From Callaeas wilsoni (Eukaryota > Chordata > Aves > Passeriformes > Callaeidae), in NCBI GenBank assembly GCA_013398955.1, contig VWPU01004155.1, positions 124,001-188,000 on the forward strand: a stretch of DNA of 64,000 nt, read 5' to 3'. Within the stretch, counting starts at the first letter, position 1, and each line of letters starts with the position of its first letter. The notes beneath the pieces were generated by a model that had not been told where the DNA came from, made no database searches, and was given only the letters and a program-made list of their open reading frames with translations. This document shows positions 34,601 through 48,050 of this stretch, in pieces. Made by a program: the position numbers and the translations under genes.

Positions 34601-37600
34601 TAGTGACCTTTGGCAGTTGAGATTTGTGTTTCCAGTACAGGACCTTTTAGTATCACTCTATGTCTGTGTTCTTCCCTACCATATTTTTCTAAAGTCATTC
34701 AATGTACACTGAATAAACACTTGTTATTGCTATAAATTAAAGCTAAACTAAAATAAATTTGAACAGTAGTTATCTGATTGCCAGATATCATATCTGAACA
34801 AAAGAAGCATAGACAAGTCTAGAGAACCTGCTCTTGTCAGGCCAACAGAAAATGTGGTCTATAAGAAATAGTAGAAAAATTACATTTTATTGGGCTGCAG
34901 TTTGCGCGCTTCAGCTGTTTCTGGACCTTGTCATATTCTCAAAAGATTTACACCATAGTTTCAATCTTCCTCTTTGTGTTGTGAACCAATTGTACTGGGA
35001 AGTAAAGCGATTTTAACAGGAAATCTGGATGGTGCCACATGCTGTATTTTTAGGACACTTGTTCATTCAGAAGACCTGGAAAAGTAGGAAAACCATCATT
35101 GTATTAATTGCACTTGAAAAACTAGAATTCTAGCAGTGCATCATCAGCTTTTATAGCCTAAAACCACAGCCCTACAGACAAATTCACGATTCCATTGATA
35201 TGTCTAGAATTTGGTGCAGTCTCAGCCATCTTGGTTGGAAGCTTTCCTGGCGGGAATTACATGGCAATGGAAAGCGCATGTTATTTTCAGGTGTGTGGTG
35301 GGGTACAGTGACATTTTGCTTGGATTGAACCATATTTTATGGGTGAAATACAAGCTTCTCCTCAGCATTTTCCAGTCACTTACTTTATATTTCCCTTTCC
35401 AGCACTAGAGCCCTAGTGTGTCCTACAGTTCAAGGTCACCCGGCATTTTACACAGAACACAAGAGCTGCTCCTGAGGGCATGAATCCCAGCAAGAAGAGA
35501 GATGTTGTGAAGTTGAGCCTAAGCTTCACACAGAAGTCCAGCTCCATAGATTGAATTTTCTGTAAAAGACCTACAAAATGTAATAAAAATGAAACTAACC
35601 TTGTTAGGACAACTAACTTGGAAGATAAGAGTAACATCTTTTGTTAGGCCAACCTATAAAAACTGGAAAAACATGCATCTTTCAGAAGTTCTTCTGAAGG
35701 TGTAATTTTGTACTACTTTTTCTGGTAACTCACAGGACGTCACCTAAGAGCACCCTGCATCAATAGTGCTATTGGATAGTTTAGGAATTATCCCAATAGG
35801 AGTGGTCACTCAGAGGTAAATCTGCAGGATTTACTCTGAACTATTGAATGCATATGCAATAATTAATAATTCTTGAACTGAAAGAATGCAGCATCACCAG
35901 TAAGATTGTAATTATTTTATAATCATGTTATAAAGAAAATGTAACTGTAAACATTTTAAAAATTAAGAAAGAATTAGTGAACAGCAAAGTGCTTTTCAGT
36001 TATTAAGCTTCCTTTCAGACACTCTTATCATGTAGAATAAGATAATGACTAGAAAAGTTACCAGTCTTAAATATCACAATGCAAATAACAGTACCATTAA
36101 TTGTACTATTAATTAATTTCTGCGTCTCTTTAAGCATAATGGACCCATTAAGGCTTAAACTTAATAACACTTATGACAATGTCATCACTGAAACAGTTTT
36201 CTGTTACACTTCAATTTGTAAATATAAGGAGTCTGAGAACAGTTTCCTTTCCTCGCCTTTTCTCAATCATCAGTATTAGGTGAGGTTAAGTTTTCAATGC
36301 TGAGCTGCAGGAAGTTGAACACAACAGTTTTAAGTAGGACAGTCCCCAAGCCATACCCTATGCCCTGGGTGCAGCAGTGGGTCTGCACTGCCCTTTGTGT
36401 GCCTGAGTGGAATTATTAAATCCACAAGTGTAAGAGAAAGAAGCAAAGATCACAGCCAGAAAAGAAGTGGAGAACTGCGGAAAAAGAGGGGATCATGTTG
36501 TGAATAAGAGTGGGAAATCACACAAAAAGAAAAGTAGAGATTCAAAAATTAACAGGAAGAGGGAATTGGAGGAGATAAATAATGAGAGTATGAGAGGAGT
36601 AGTGTAATGCTAATATAATAGAGTAGATGTTCAGAAAATCCACTGACATTTTGAATTAAGACCAAATCAATTATCTTATATTTTTCTAAAATGTCAAGGT
36701 GCGCCTTAGCTGATAAACTCAATTTTCCAAAAAAAATCATTAATGGATGCAAGTACTACTGTCTTTATTATAGACATATCTGCTGTGCTACCTTTTTTTC
36801 TCATTTCGAAGGGGAGATCTCTTAGCTCCTTACTTAAGTTTGTGAGTAAGAAAAAGTGAGATTTAACCTTGGGTGAAAAGTTCATGACACATACCTGTGT
36901 CATGAAAGTAGCATACTATGCTAAGTGACAAAGTTACCCCACACTTTTTTTCTGAAAACTTTCCTTTGTTTATCCCTGCTTTTTCTAGTACACACATTTG
37001 AGCCTTTGTTGTGCGTGAATTTACTCCTCTGCATCCTGTCCTTTTAGAAAGGAGACATCTTCTGAGTCAATGAACTGTGTGATGTCAGAGCTCAGGTGTG
37101 ATCTCCATTGCCAATCTTTCCATGGACTATGAATTCAAGGGCAGCTACCTTTTGCTGTACTGCAGTTTCAAATAAATTTTTATTATAGTGGAAAATCCAA
37201 GTATTAATTACTGACAATATCAACCATATTACTGATAGAAAAATCCAAACATACTTCTAAGTATGGCCTTTAAAAAGTAGATTAACTTCAGGGGACAGCA
37301 TAAGACAAGCAAATAGATTGTACCACTCTCAGAATAAATCCCTTTGCATCCATTGACCAGAGTGAGACCACATTTGCATTTGTCCCATTGGATTAAAAAT
37401 ATTAAATTGTGGAAATAAATCCTTTGCTTCAAAACTAGAGATTTTTTATTAATATTCTTTCTTACAACAGAAGACTAAATTGTACAGTAGAATCTCAAGG
37501 GTTCTGATTTTAAAATTTCAAGAAGTCTTGAATAGTGGCTCTAGAGATAATGCCAAAATATATAGAACTAAATGGACTTTGAATGGATTTTGTAAAATAA

Positions 37601-40226
37601 ATTCCATGCTTTAGAATTTAACACGTATTTCTAACCTATGCAGTACATAAAGAAATGTTTACTGGCTTAAATATGTGTAGCAATGTGTTCCTTTAAAATG
37701 TACAGGCATAAATTTTCTGTATCTTTGCTGATGTCCAGGTGGTGTCATCTTAATTTTCTTTAAGTTGGATATACCTCACACCAACTGCTCAAAATATAAA
37801 AATTAGATTTTAAATGTCTCTCTGAGGTCTTTGATATTCCAACAAATGTTGCTGCGACAGGCCAGTAGATCTGGACTGTATTTGTATTCATTGTATTCGT
37901 TTGTAGGCCCGGTAACTGAGGGAATCTTCAAATTTAAAGGGAGTTTTTTTGCCTGAGCATACTTGAGTGATACTCAGTGTAAGACCAAGGTCAGTTGAGT
38001 TATGTTCATCTTGCTGTGACTGTAGTTCCACAGGAGTAACTGTTGAAGAGGACTGTTAAATATGAAAAAAGAGAAGCTCATGTCTGAGCTAAGAAAGAAT
38101 AAAAGCATCTCATGAGACTGTTGATCATACTGGTCCAATTAAATAAACATGGAACTTCATTTTGCCTTGTGAAATTCTCCTGTTCTTGTGAAAGATCACT
38201 GTCCCTCTAATGTACTGCTGAGAAATGCAAGGCAGACCTCATTAGGAGGGTTCGATGAAGGAAAGAATATTCAAATAGTGAAATATCTACCTTGGACTAT
38301 ATCCTAACTGGATATTACGTTAGTCTAAATTTATTTCACTCTTATATTACCTTATTTGAGATATTAGAGAGCAATGAAAGCTAACGTCAATTAGTTAAAT
38401 CCTTGTTATGTTCCAGCTAACAGTTGTCTGTGAACTGCATGGTATAAGAAATAAGCAGTAACACATTTCCTGATTAATTAAATACTACTTTAGGAGGAGT
38501 AAGGGAAGAGAGATGCCTTTTCAGATTTCCTGTAATTCTTTATAATTCAAAAAGTGTGGGTTTTTACCTATGACTTTGTAGTTGAGAATCCATTATCTCA
38601 AGTGCGAGTATATTCAGTATAGTGCAATCAAGTTTCCCTTTTCTTAAAAAATAGTATTTTTTTCATAGAGGTAAGCAGGGGCAAAGAGCTATTGCAAGAT
38701 GTTCTCTTGAGACCTGCCAAAAGAGATCCCCTCTATCAATGTCACTCATGACAACCTCCTTCTCTTCTTATATCTAGCCACTCAGGCCCTACACTTGCCC
38801 TTTCCAGACCATTTCTAAGTTTGTGGTTTTCTTAAGTTTGAACTTGACTAAACCACATTTGACCTGTATACCTGGATTTCCCGTCTATGAAATCTCACCA
38901 GTAATAGTACCTATATCAGAAGGAGGCCTCTGAAGATATGGAAGAGGTGATAAAAAATTTAACACTTTTAAATATTTAATATAACAAAAAGCATTCTCAT
39001 TCTAAGATGCTCTGGCGGTCAGTCAGTACGAGCTGGACATCCAGTTCCTCTCATAAGGCAAGTATTACCTCCAGACACTTCTGGCTCACTTTCAGGTCCT
39101 CTGCAGAGATGTCTGTTGTGATGAATTGGGTTTTCCACCAACAATAGCAAAAGTTCAGGCCTAAGTCCAGCCCCTCACATGATGAGAGCAAAGGATTTCT
39201 CTTTCTATACCCCTTTATCCTTGACACTGGAAGTAGCTAACTGCAGATATATTTGCTTAAAGACTAGACAACTGGTTAAACCATAATTTAAATACCTTTC
39301 AAGGATGCAAGTGGAGTCTGAACACAGCTCCAGCTCTGAGAATGACTGCGTGGCATCTGTGGGGCAGAAGAAAGGTAAACTGTAAACAACAAAGGTGTGT
39401 AGCAGGGTGCCTGCCTCAGCTACCTGCCAAGAAATTTTTGAAGGCATTAGGCAGCTGCTGAAATACTTTTAATGGTGGATATTTTTAACTTTTATTGTTC
39501 AGAACTCATCTATCCCACTGAGTTTCATTTCTTTTGTGACATTGATCTTTTTTAAAACTGTAAACAATGAAAGCACCATTTCCTTTGTGCTCTGAAAGTA
39601 CTCCTCTCCATAGAATATTATATGTTCAAGAGCATAAATGATCTTTTCCATAAAATGTAAGCAGAAATATTTTCTATTGGGTATTTTGTTTACATTTTTG
39701 ACAACAGGGAGTAAATTTTAAGTACACCACTTGAAATTTTGCAGATGAGTCAACCCTCCTTAATTTTAAAAAGAGTTTTGTGACTTATCATTGAGGTACC
39801 AGATGAAAGCTAAGTCTTGCATGCGACCCCTGAGTATCTATTCTTTCATAATTTTACCAAAGTATCCAGTATCTGTATCATTATTGGCAATACAGTAACA
39901 TTTATTTTAAAAGTTAGAAAAAAATTAAAAAATGTTGAAGAGTACAGCTATGGATAACAGAGTGAGTGCATGCTTTGTTGAAAACTGATAGGACACTGCT
40001 AAAAATATTTTGTGTGACACAGATACTGGCATTTTCACATGAAAAAGCATTTTTGCTTAAATATAGCAAAATGAAAAATAGTCATTGTCTATCATCCCCT
40101 GCTTAAAACTCTTTCACCTCCTTGTTGCATATAGATTTGTCAATGCCAAGACATGGTAATGTTATGTGCTAAGGAATAGAGATAATTTAAAATTTTAAGG
40201 TAAGAAGTTTTTTGTTAAGAGGCTAT
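31603..40226. other. Unique AT-rich DNA
   Basis: About 8.6 kb with no recognised gene. It holds a 19-nt poly(A) at 33050-33068 and a weak 28-nt exon-like segment on the minus strand (34281-34308, donor AAAG|GTGAGTTT). ORFs are 80 codons or shorter and look like chance. Confidence 0.5.
33050..33068 (+). repeat. Poly(A), 19 nt
   Basis: Homopolymer run followed by GAGAAAGAAG. No poly(A) signal precedes it at the distance expected for a retrocopy. Confidence 0.9.
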
Positions 40227-40646
40227 TGTGGTTTGGGAATGGTAGTCTCTAATTTAGTGTTCCCCCTGAAACCGCTTCAAACCATGGACCACTTGCTCAC
40301 ATCTCCCTCTCCTTTCCTTCCTCTGTGGAGTGCTGGAGAGAATTCAAGGCATAAAAAGTAAATATCATGGGTTGAGATAAGAAAAAATTACTGGAAACAG
40401 CAACACAATAAGAAAACAACAGCAATAATACTAATGACGGAGGGCACAAGAAAAAGGCAAATTATTCACACGGAAAACCCCTGACAATACATGAATGCTC
40501 CCTCCTTCAGCCTACAACACCTGGAAGGAACCCCTTCCCCATCACCAGAAAGTGAAGTGAGATGGTAAAGAATAACCTCCAGGTCCCTGCAATATCCTCT
40601 CTTGACTATTGCAAAAATTAACTGTGTCCTGGTCAGAACCAGGACA
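40227..40646 (-). mobile_element. Endogenous retrovirus LTR (ERVL-like), minus strand
   Basis: On the minus strand it starts TGTCCTGGTTCTGACCAGGA, continues CACAGTTAATTTTTGC, and ends with TTCTTATCTCAACCCATGAT, later CTCTCCAGC... and finally CCCAAACCACA. I know this combination of ends from a widespread bird LTR family, usually classed as ERVL-type. Compared with that family, the centre is shortened. TG...CA limits are intact, 420 bp. Flanks (GCTAT left, GAGCC right) do not match, so it is either old or the right side is internal retroviral sequence. Confidence 0.75.
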
Positions 40647-40800
40647 GAGCCTTTCTCTTGGGATATTAAACTGTGAGTTCTCTTTTCTTTTCTCCTGGCA
40701 TTCTGCATTGTAATGTTGGGAGGGTCACACTCTACTACATCTGAAAGGGGTTTTGTAGGAATTATATTCTTCACTATCGTTCATCTCGATCCTCACTCCT
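40647..40800 (-). mobile_element. Possible internal remnant of the ERVL-like element
   Basis: Directly upstream of the LTR start on the minus strand is a purine-rich CCCAAGAGAAAGG, which could be the polypurine tract. The open minus-strand frame that enters the LTR (102 codons, 40466-40774) begins in this segment with MKNIIPTKPLSDVVECDPPN. This would make the LTR a 3' LTR with a short piece of internal sequence. I do not recognise the peptide, so the call is tentative. Confidence 0.3.
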
Positions 40801-41473
40801 CTTCCCTTCCCATATCCCCTTTTGTAAACTGTGACACTGACCTCCCTGTAAAGAATTTTAAGATCTATTAGTTTGAAGCTATATATAAGAGAGCATAATC
40901 AATGAGATTAACAGTATGTTTGGGTTGAAAAAGACACAAGCAAAACCAGTCTAGCATTACAGCAGAAAGGTGGCAGCTTGTTTTTGTCCATTCAGTAACA
41001 CCACTGGCAGCGCTGAGGTGCATCATTACATAAGGCAGCAGGCATCCTTGCTGAAAGCTTTTTCAAGGTCCACCTTCTACATCTGAATTTATTTATATCA
41101 ATGGAGTTACATTGATATTAAACATAAATTTATTCATTGGTGGTTACTCAAGCTTAAGATTTAGAAAATCGTTGTTTGGTTACAGTGCAGGGTACTTGCT
41201 TTTGGTTCTGATTGTGAGGCTGATTCCGTTTCCACTGAAAGCAAAGGTGAAGTTTAGTGTTTCTGGATTGGATGGCATCCTTAGCTAAAATAATCTGGGT
41301 GTCACAGGAGGGACTGGGAGGAATGTGAAATATAAATCAGCTGTGAATTTCCCTATTTTGCATCCAACTGCCCACTGGGAAATGGTTTTATATGCATAAA
41401 CTAACTTCCAAAGGGCTTCCATGCTGCACTTTAGGCGATTTACAAAACCAAAATATAGATAGAAAAATGCTTC

Positions 41474-41474
<1 letters not shown>

Positions 41475-41524
<50 letters not shown>
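41475..41524 (+). repeat. Poly(A), 50 nt
   Basis: Fifty uninterrupted A residues, flanked by GCTTCC and CCCAGC. The 30 nt before it contain no AATAAA or close variant, so it is not obviously the tail of a processed pseudogene. Confidence 0.95.
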
Positions 41525-41526
<2 letters not shown>

Positions 41527-42170
41527 CAGCAAGAAAGAAAGTTTATATCCCTATAGAGTCAACCTTTAGGAAGATCCAGAATCAGAAAATTACATAGAAA
41601 ATTACATTTTACATATTTTCCTCTACAGTTTAGAAGCAGTGCAATACCACCAAACAAACAGCTGAGAAGGAGAGCTGAACAATCAAGGAAACTGCAAAAA
41701 GCTAAGCCTGCCTAAATTATGCCATGTTTTCTACAATCTTGTAAGTTTGCATACACAGATTCTAGGTCTATTTCAGAAGCTTCTTCAGGGAATAAGAAAT
41801 AATAGCCTTAGAAATGGTGACATGTTTGTTTAAATAGATTTGAAAGATTTGATTATATAGAAGAATATATATATGATAGACTAAAATAAATGTGGGGATT
41901 GTGATTTAATGTCTGTGTATACATACAAAGAGGGCATCACAAGAGTTGAAGCTTTTTCTCTCTTCACCCCTTTCCCCACCTGACTGTGTTGAAATTACAA
42001 GGTTATCACTGCAATAATCTCAGCATCAAATATCTGAGAAAAAAACCTCAAGATATACATTTTTATAGATTTTAGATATAAATCAAGGCAAGTAAATGAC
42101 AGTATTAAAGGATGATTGAAAAGTCAAGATGCCATACTATAATATCATATATTGCACTGAATCAGCCTAA

Positions 42171-42237
42171 AGAAAAGAAAAGAGAGGGAGAAACAGAAAA
42201 AGAAAAAGAAAAAAAAAAAATAAAAAGAAAAAGAAAC
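42171..42237 (+). repeat. A/G-rich low-complexity tract
   Basis: Purine-only or nearly so: GAAAA, GAGAGGGAG and AAAAAG units around a run of ten A residues. Confidence 0.9.
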
Positions 42238-45200
42238 CCTACAGCATAGAATTCCTTCTAAATCACTAACTCTTTCTGTAAAGCACTGTCAAGTGAAAAC
42301 TGTGACACGAAAACTTCTAAAACAACTGCTTTGAGTTGTCATAGTACAGGATAGCTGCTTGGGATTATTTTACAAAGGGATAAAATTTATGGAGAAACCA
42401 AAACATCTTCATAGAATGTTGTGTTAATGCAATAGCAGATGCAGCTCTGCAAGGAGCTTTTCCTTCCTCGGAGATTCCAAGGACTTTCACATGCTGTGAA
42501 ATATAATGGGACCAAAAGGTGGTTAACATTAAATGTTAGCTACTAAATGAAACCGGACCCTAATTTTCCAGTTAGTTCCCAGACTTTTCCAAGAATCTGT
42601 AAATGACTGGGCCTCCATATATCTCACCCAGCAGAAGCACCAGACTCAGTATGTAATTGCTCCCAGCCTTACTTAATCTAAGTTAAGTTAAGCACTACTG
42701 GAAATTAGGTCATAGATACAGTGGCCCGAATTTCCCCTGGCAGCGTCTCCTCTCTTTCCGTGGCTCTCACAGGGAACCTACGGCTTCGTTGCCCTCAAGC
42801 TCAGCATCCACAGTCGGAACAGATAACTGTAAATTATTTCTCTTGAAGTGGACTGACTGTTCACTAAGAATAGAGAAGGGAGCTCAGTTTGCACATGCCT
42901 GGGAGGGGGAAAAAGCCCTTTCACCAGTGCTTACAGTTGATTATGCAAAAAAGCCATCTCTTCTCAGAGCAGCATAGGCTGGAGTATGGAACAACCTCAT
43001 GCTTCATGCAACAACTCTAGCCACCTGTAGGCAAAGTTAATGCTGGTTACACATTTTCTCGAAGTGCTTCCTTAGAGGCTGGGGGATGCAGTGCTGCTGA
43101 TAACAGCAATGGGCCTACAACACCTCGAGGTGTCACTGGTGATAAGAGTACCCACAATGGGCACTTTGTGAAGAGACAGACACCTAAAGGAGTCTAATCT
43201 CTACTACACTCTGGGATGTGCTTGAATTCAGGAGACACTCAACATGTTATTCACATTAATGCACATCCCAAGTGCCTCTATTCTGCTCCCAGGAAAAAGG
43301 AAGTCCCACAGCTGATTAGCAAATTGCAGTCATACGTACACCTATGAACATAGTGAGAGGGAAAAATATGGCTACACTTGAAGTTACATCATTGGTCACA
43401 AAACTCGCTTCGATTTTGTGGCCACTAAAATCAGTTCCAAGTATCAGATTATCAGACTAAAGTTTCTTTCAAGGGATAATAAAGCAGAGAGAGTAGGGAT
43501 GGTGATAATGAGTATGATCCCCTTTACATTATGATCACAGGCTTACATGGTATATTCATCAGAAACATGAAATTAATGAGGACAGTTAAGAAAATATCTT
43601 CAACTCTCAATAACTCAATTTTTTTTTTAATATTTGTGGTCATGGTTTCATATGGCTTTGCATAATTGCAAAAAAACCCCAACCTTTTGCAGTTGTTTGT
43701 CTATTTCAATGACTAGGTCCTCTCTTCACTTACACTCATCCCACTCCAGAAACTTCAGAAATGTTATTCCGAATTTATGCTGAATGCATGTGAACCACGA
43801 CTGCAGCCTTTAATTCTGAATTTCAGTTCTTACATTTCTGTTGGAAATCAGTTTTTCCCTCTTAATCCTATAATGCCATATTATCTTTTGCTTCTTCTTC
43901 CTTGTATATCTTAGTAAGACCCTCGGCTGCTTATATAGAGATTCTATTTTTACCAGTCTTGCTGTATTCATAGTATACTTTTGACTTTGATGCCTGTTTG
44001 CTTTTGAGTGTAAGACGCAAAAAGACAGTTACAGCTGAGTAACACTTGTTACTTTTTTTAATCCTGAATGAGACTAATGTACTAGACATACCACCTAATT
44101 TTGGACTTCTAAATTTCCAGTGTCTAAATTTTGTGACCCAATTAAGAAGGCCACATTGCTGTACTTTCTATATGATAAATGATTGGTAAGAAGGACAAAT
44201 GGTTAAAAACATTAAATATATTACAACTGAAATAAATTTGAGGATGCAGAGATCATCCAGAGAATCTTAGTTTAGTATTGCTAGCAATGAATATTTAGTT
44301 ACCTAGATATTTCAGCATTTGTTTTCAACGCTTTCTCAGGACAAAAAAGCATGATCAAAAAACATCTATCCAATCACTGAAGAACTATTTGTTAAAGTGA
44401 AAAAAAAAACAGGAAGAAATAATTCATTATTATCAGAGGTTTTGTATTTTTTTCTTTTTTTTTTTAATAATAAAATGAACCTTGTGGTAACATGAACAGC
44501 TTCTGCTGCTCTGGGTTTTCTATGTCCTACTTCCCCTTGCCTAGCAGGCTGGATGTGTCTCTGGCCGGCTCTAATGCAATCTCCTATGATGCTCTATGGC
44601 CTTTATTGTTACCATCTCTACCCAGCCCATTGTATCCTCTGTATCCATCGTATCGCTGCAGGCACAGGCCTGAAGCTACAGAGTTTCTGTGGGACTAGTG
44701 CCAGTGTATATTTTGACATCACTGGGACAAGGCCTTTCTGCATTCTCCAAATTTTCAGTCTTGTAAAATAAAACACATTTAATGAGGTGAAAGGATTTCT
44801 GTACAGAATTTTTTGATAAAACACAACTTTTACATATTTTCTAATGCATATAAAAGATCGTAGAGGAAAATATAAATATGGAAAATAAAATTTTAATGGC
44901 TTTTAATGCTTATTCATAACAACAGCAATTTCCTGGTTCATATTTTCTTATGAGCTGTTGCCTTTTATCCCAAAGAACCGAGGTGATATATGCTTTATAG
45001 AAACATCTTCCTATACACACTTAACCATGCCATTAAGGTCAATTCCCTCCATTCGCTGAAATACAGCAAAATAAAAATTACCCAAATTTAGTCATGATAA
45101 TCAAAGCTTATTCTTGTGGCCTGGGGAAAATAATCTCACTCATCTAAAATTTTTGATTTGTTGGATATCTACTGGGATAGAGTTAAAATTAAAACTTTCA

Positions 45201-48010
45201 GATTATATATTTTCTTTAAAATTAAATCTTTTCCCACTAATGTTCATTGTAGAATTCCTACCAGTTCAGTGGAAATGGAGATAAGCTAATGCTGCATGTA
45301 TTTAACCTGAGCTTTCTACAAGCTAAACTCTTGAGAAGATCTCAGTTGGGAAAAGAAAACATTAGTGATTGTATGAGAATTTCAATTTGAAATAAAACTT
45401 TTAATTCCATTTCAAGCAACTTCAATATTTTTTGAAAACTTTCAAAGGGAAAATTTAATTTTTATTTAAAAAGTTACTTAAGTTTAAAAGTTTAAGCAAG
45501 ACTGTTTAAAAGAGAGCTTTCAAGGGCTCTTATAGGAAACAAACATCTTCATGAATCAGGTACATTTTCTTTCAGTGGGATTGAGTATCAAATATTTTTA
45601 AAAAAATGAAGAAAGTGAAATTTCTCAAATTTTAAGATATTCTTTTGGCCTATCATATAATTGTTTTAGAAGACAAAGCAGTAAACAAGTAGAACTCCAG
45701 GCTCATTCTCTTAGGAACAGCCGATATACACTTTGTTTAAAAATAGATGTACGTTCTTCAGGGAAAAAAAAAAGCTTGTTCATCAATTTTGCATGTTTTA
45801 CAAATTTTATTACAGAAGTTACACTTACTCTATAGATGAAAATGTGGAAGAGGCATCTTGCATGGTCTCTGAACTCTGAATGATCCATTAAATAAGTGCT
45901 TTTAATCTCTTGACAGAGGGAGACGATATAAAATTTGACAATGTGCTTCAGTCTCAAACCCAGCATGGCGCTGACCTACTTTAGAAACATAGGAGTGGTC
46001 ACCCAGAAAGTTGTGTCTCCCAAAATGTCAGTCTGGAGGCGAGCTGCTCTCCAGCTCACCACAGATACTTGCTAAGAAAAGAGCAGCAGATCTGGACCTA
46101 CCCATCATCCCAGCAAGCAGCTTGTGTGAAAATGCAAGGGAAACTGGAGCACCTCTTCATTCCTCAAAGCAATTATCATAATCCACGTGCAGACTGATGC
46201 AGTGAGCATGAGATATGAGGTGGGAAATACTCCAATACTCTGTGATAATTTCTGGTTTATTTTGATGAAACTCAAAACACATGTGAGTCACAGAAAAATG
46301 TTTGTTTCTCATCCAAAAGCTGTTTTTTGGAGGAGTGATTCTCAATGGGAAAAGGTCCAGTCTTTGTTTCTGTGCAGCTTGACAGGAAGCACTCATAGCC
46401 TAGCTTTGCAAAATCTGCTAAAACCACTTGGTAGAATATTAATCTGTTTCAAAATGTGACATTATACTAAATCAACCAGAAAATTATTCTGGTTTAAATA
46501 CCATTTCTATAAAATACCTGTTCTTTCAGCTCAACACAAGCTTAAGTTTCATGGAACTTAAGGAAGTCCTTACCAGTAGGAACATTGCTGGACACATTAC
46601 TGAGTAATTGTTTAATTTAAAGCATGCAGTTTAATGCTTCGGTCATTAAACATAAAGATTACTTATCTCCTTCTTCCTCTGCTTAGCCACAGTCAGGGCA
46701 GGAGGTTAGCGGAAGATTAGCAGCCACATTGACCGGGAAGTTTTTCTCTCAGTATTGTCCTGTGTATTTTGAAGAATGCTCCTACAACTCCCCACCAGCT
46801 CACCCTGCACAGAAGAAAATAGTGAAGAATAAATGCTGCCAAAAGAAAGGGACACCAAAAGAAACAACTTCAGGTCTTCGCAGCATTGCATGTGTATTGC
46901 AACTGTATCTCTTTGGTCCCTTTCTGGCAAAAGTGCTGATGGTTCTTCTGAAAATGCTGCCTGGGATGTGGCCACTTGAATGAGAAGGAGGTTGCAAGGA
47001 CAGGATGAGTGAGCCCTGCAAGCCAGCCAGCCACAGATGTTTTCTTTCAGTGCATAGTTCCCTCTTGGCACTCAATGCCTGGTTTATTGGATTGAAATCT
47101 TCTTGGGAGAGTAAGGTTTCTGTGAAACTTTGCTCCAACGATCAAAGTCATAAGCTTCTGGAAAGCATACTTGGACATTTATTAGGAGTAAAAGAGGAGA
47201 AAAGGGTAAAAGGAAAGTAATGGAGAGTCAGGTCTGAGAAGGCATGATGTAGGGATACAGAGGAGCACAAAGAAAACATGACAAGGATTCAGCTGTGAAG
47301 GAAAAGGAGATGAAATCAAAAGGCAACTGTAGAGAATAATAGAGAAGTTTATAATTACTACAGCATTTTCCTTCTCTGAACATTAGAGTGCATGCTCAGC
47401 TCTGTTTTCTTTTACTGTCATACAGTGCCATGAAAAGCATCAGCAAGGTATAATTCACAGAGCAGAGAGGAAAGTGTAGGCATCTTCTGGCCATGGGTAC
47501 AGACAGGTGCAGACAGCTGTGTGCTGTCTATGGGTCTGTGTGAAGCCAGATTTAATGCAGAATCTCTAAAGCCAAAGGATATATTGCCTATAGGATAACC
47601 CTGTACTTAGGACAATATGGCTTCTAGGCCAGGTCAGATGGGTGAGAGCACAACTGTCTGTCTTATTTATAGGGGTAACACATCAATGTGAGCAAGAGCT
47701 GAGGGACCAGACATTTGTGTTGCACAGGGCTGTGCTCTCTCTCTCCCCTGCCTCTTCCATAGGGAGATATAGCCAAGGCATGACTTGAAAGTACTTTAGT
47801 TCAAGTCACAGAGGCCTCCACATGTCACTTGGAAAATCAAAATGGTCACAGCAGGTGCTCCTTTGCACTGGAAAAAAAAATCTGTGAGGGAGACTAATAC
47901 AGAAGAATTCAGTTTTCTAACTTGTTGCAGCATAAATCTTGTTAATCAATAAGGAAGACAATATGCATCCACATACTATAGTATACATTTTAGTTATTAT
48001 TTTGCTCATT

Positions 48011-48050
48011 AAAAACAAACAAACAAACAAAAAAACAAACAAACACAAAG
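48011..48050 (+). repeat. (CAAA)n microsatellite
   Basis: About eight CAAA-type units with one interruption by extra A residues. Confidence 0.9.

Noticed and set aside
45988..46040. Possible eroded CR1 (GAGTGGTCACCCAGAAAGTTGTG), with a similar 18-bp string at 35794-35811
   Set aside because: Resembles the CR1 sense strand, but the match is too short and no flanking CR1 order is present.
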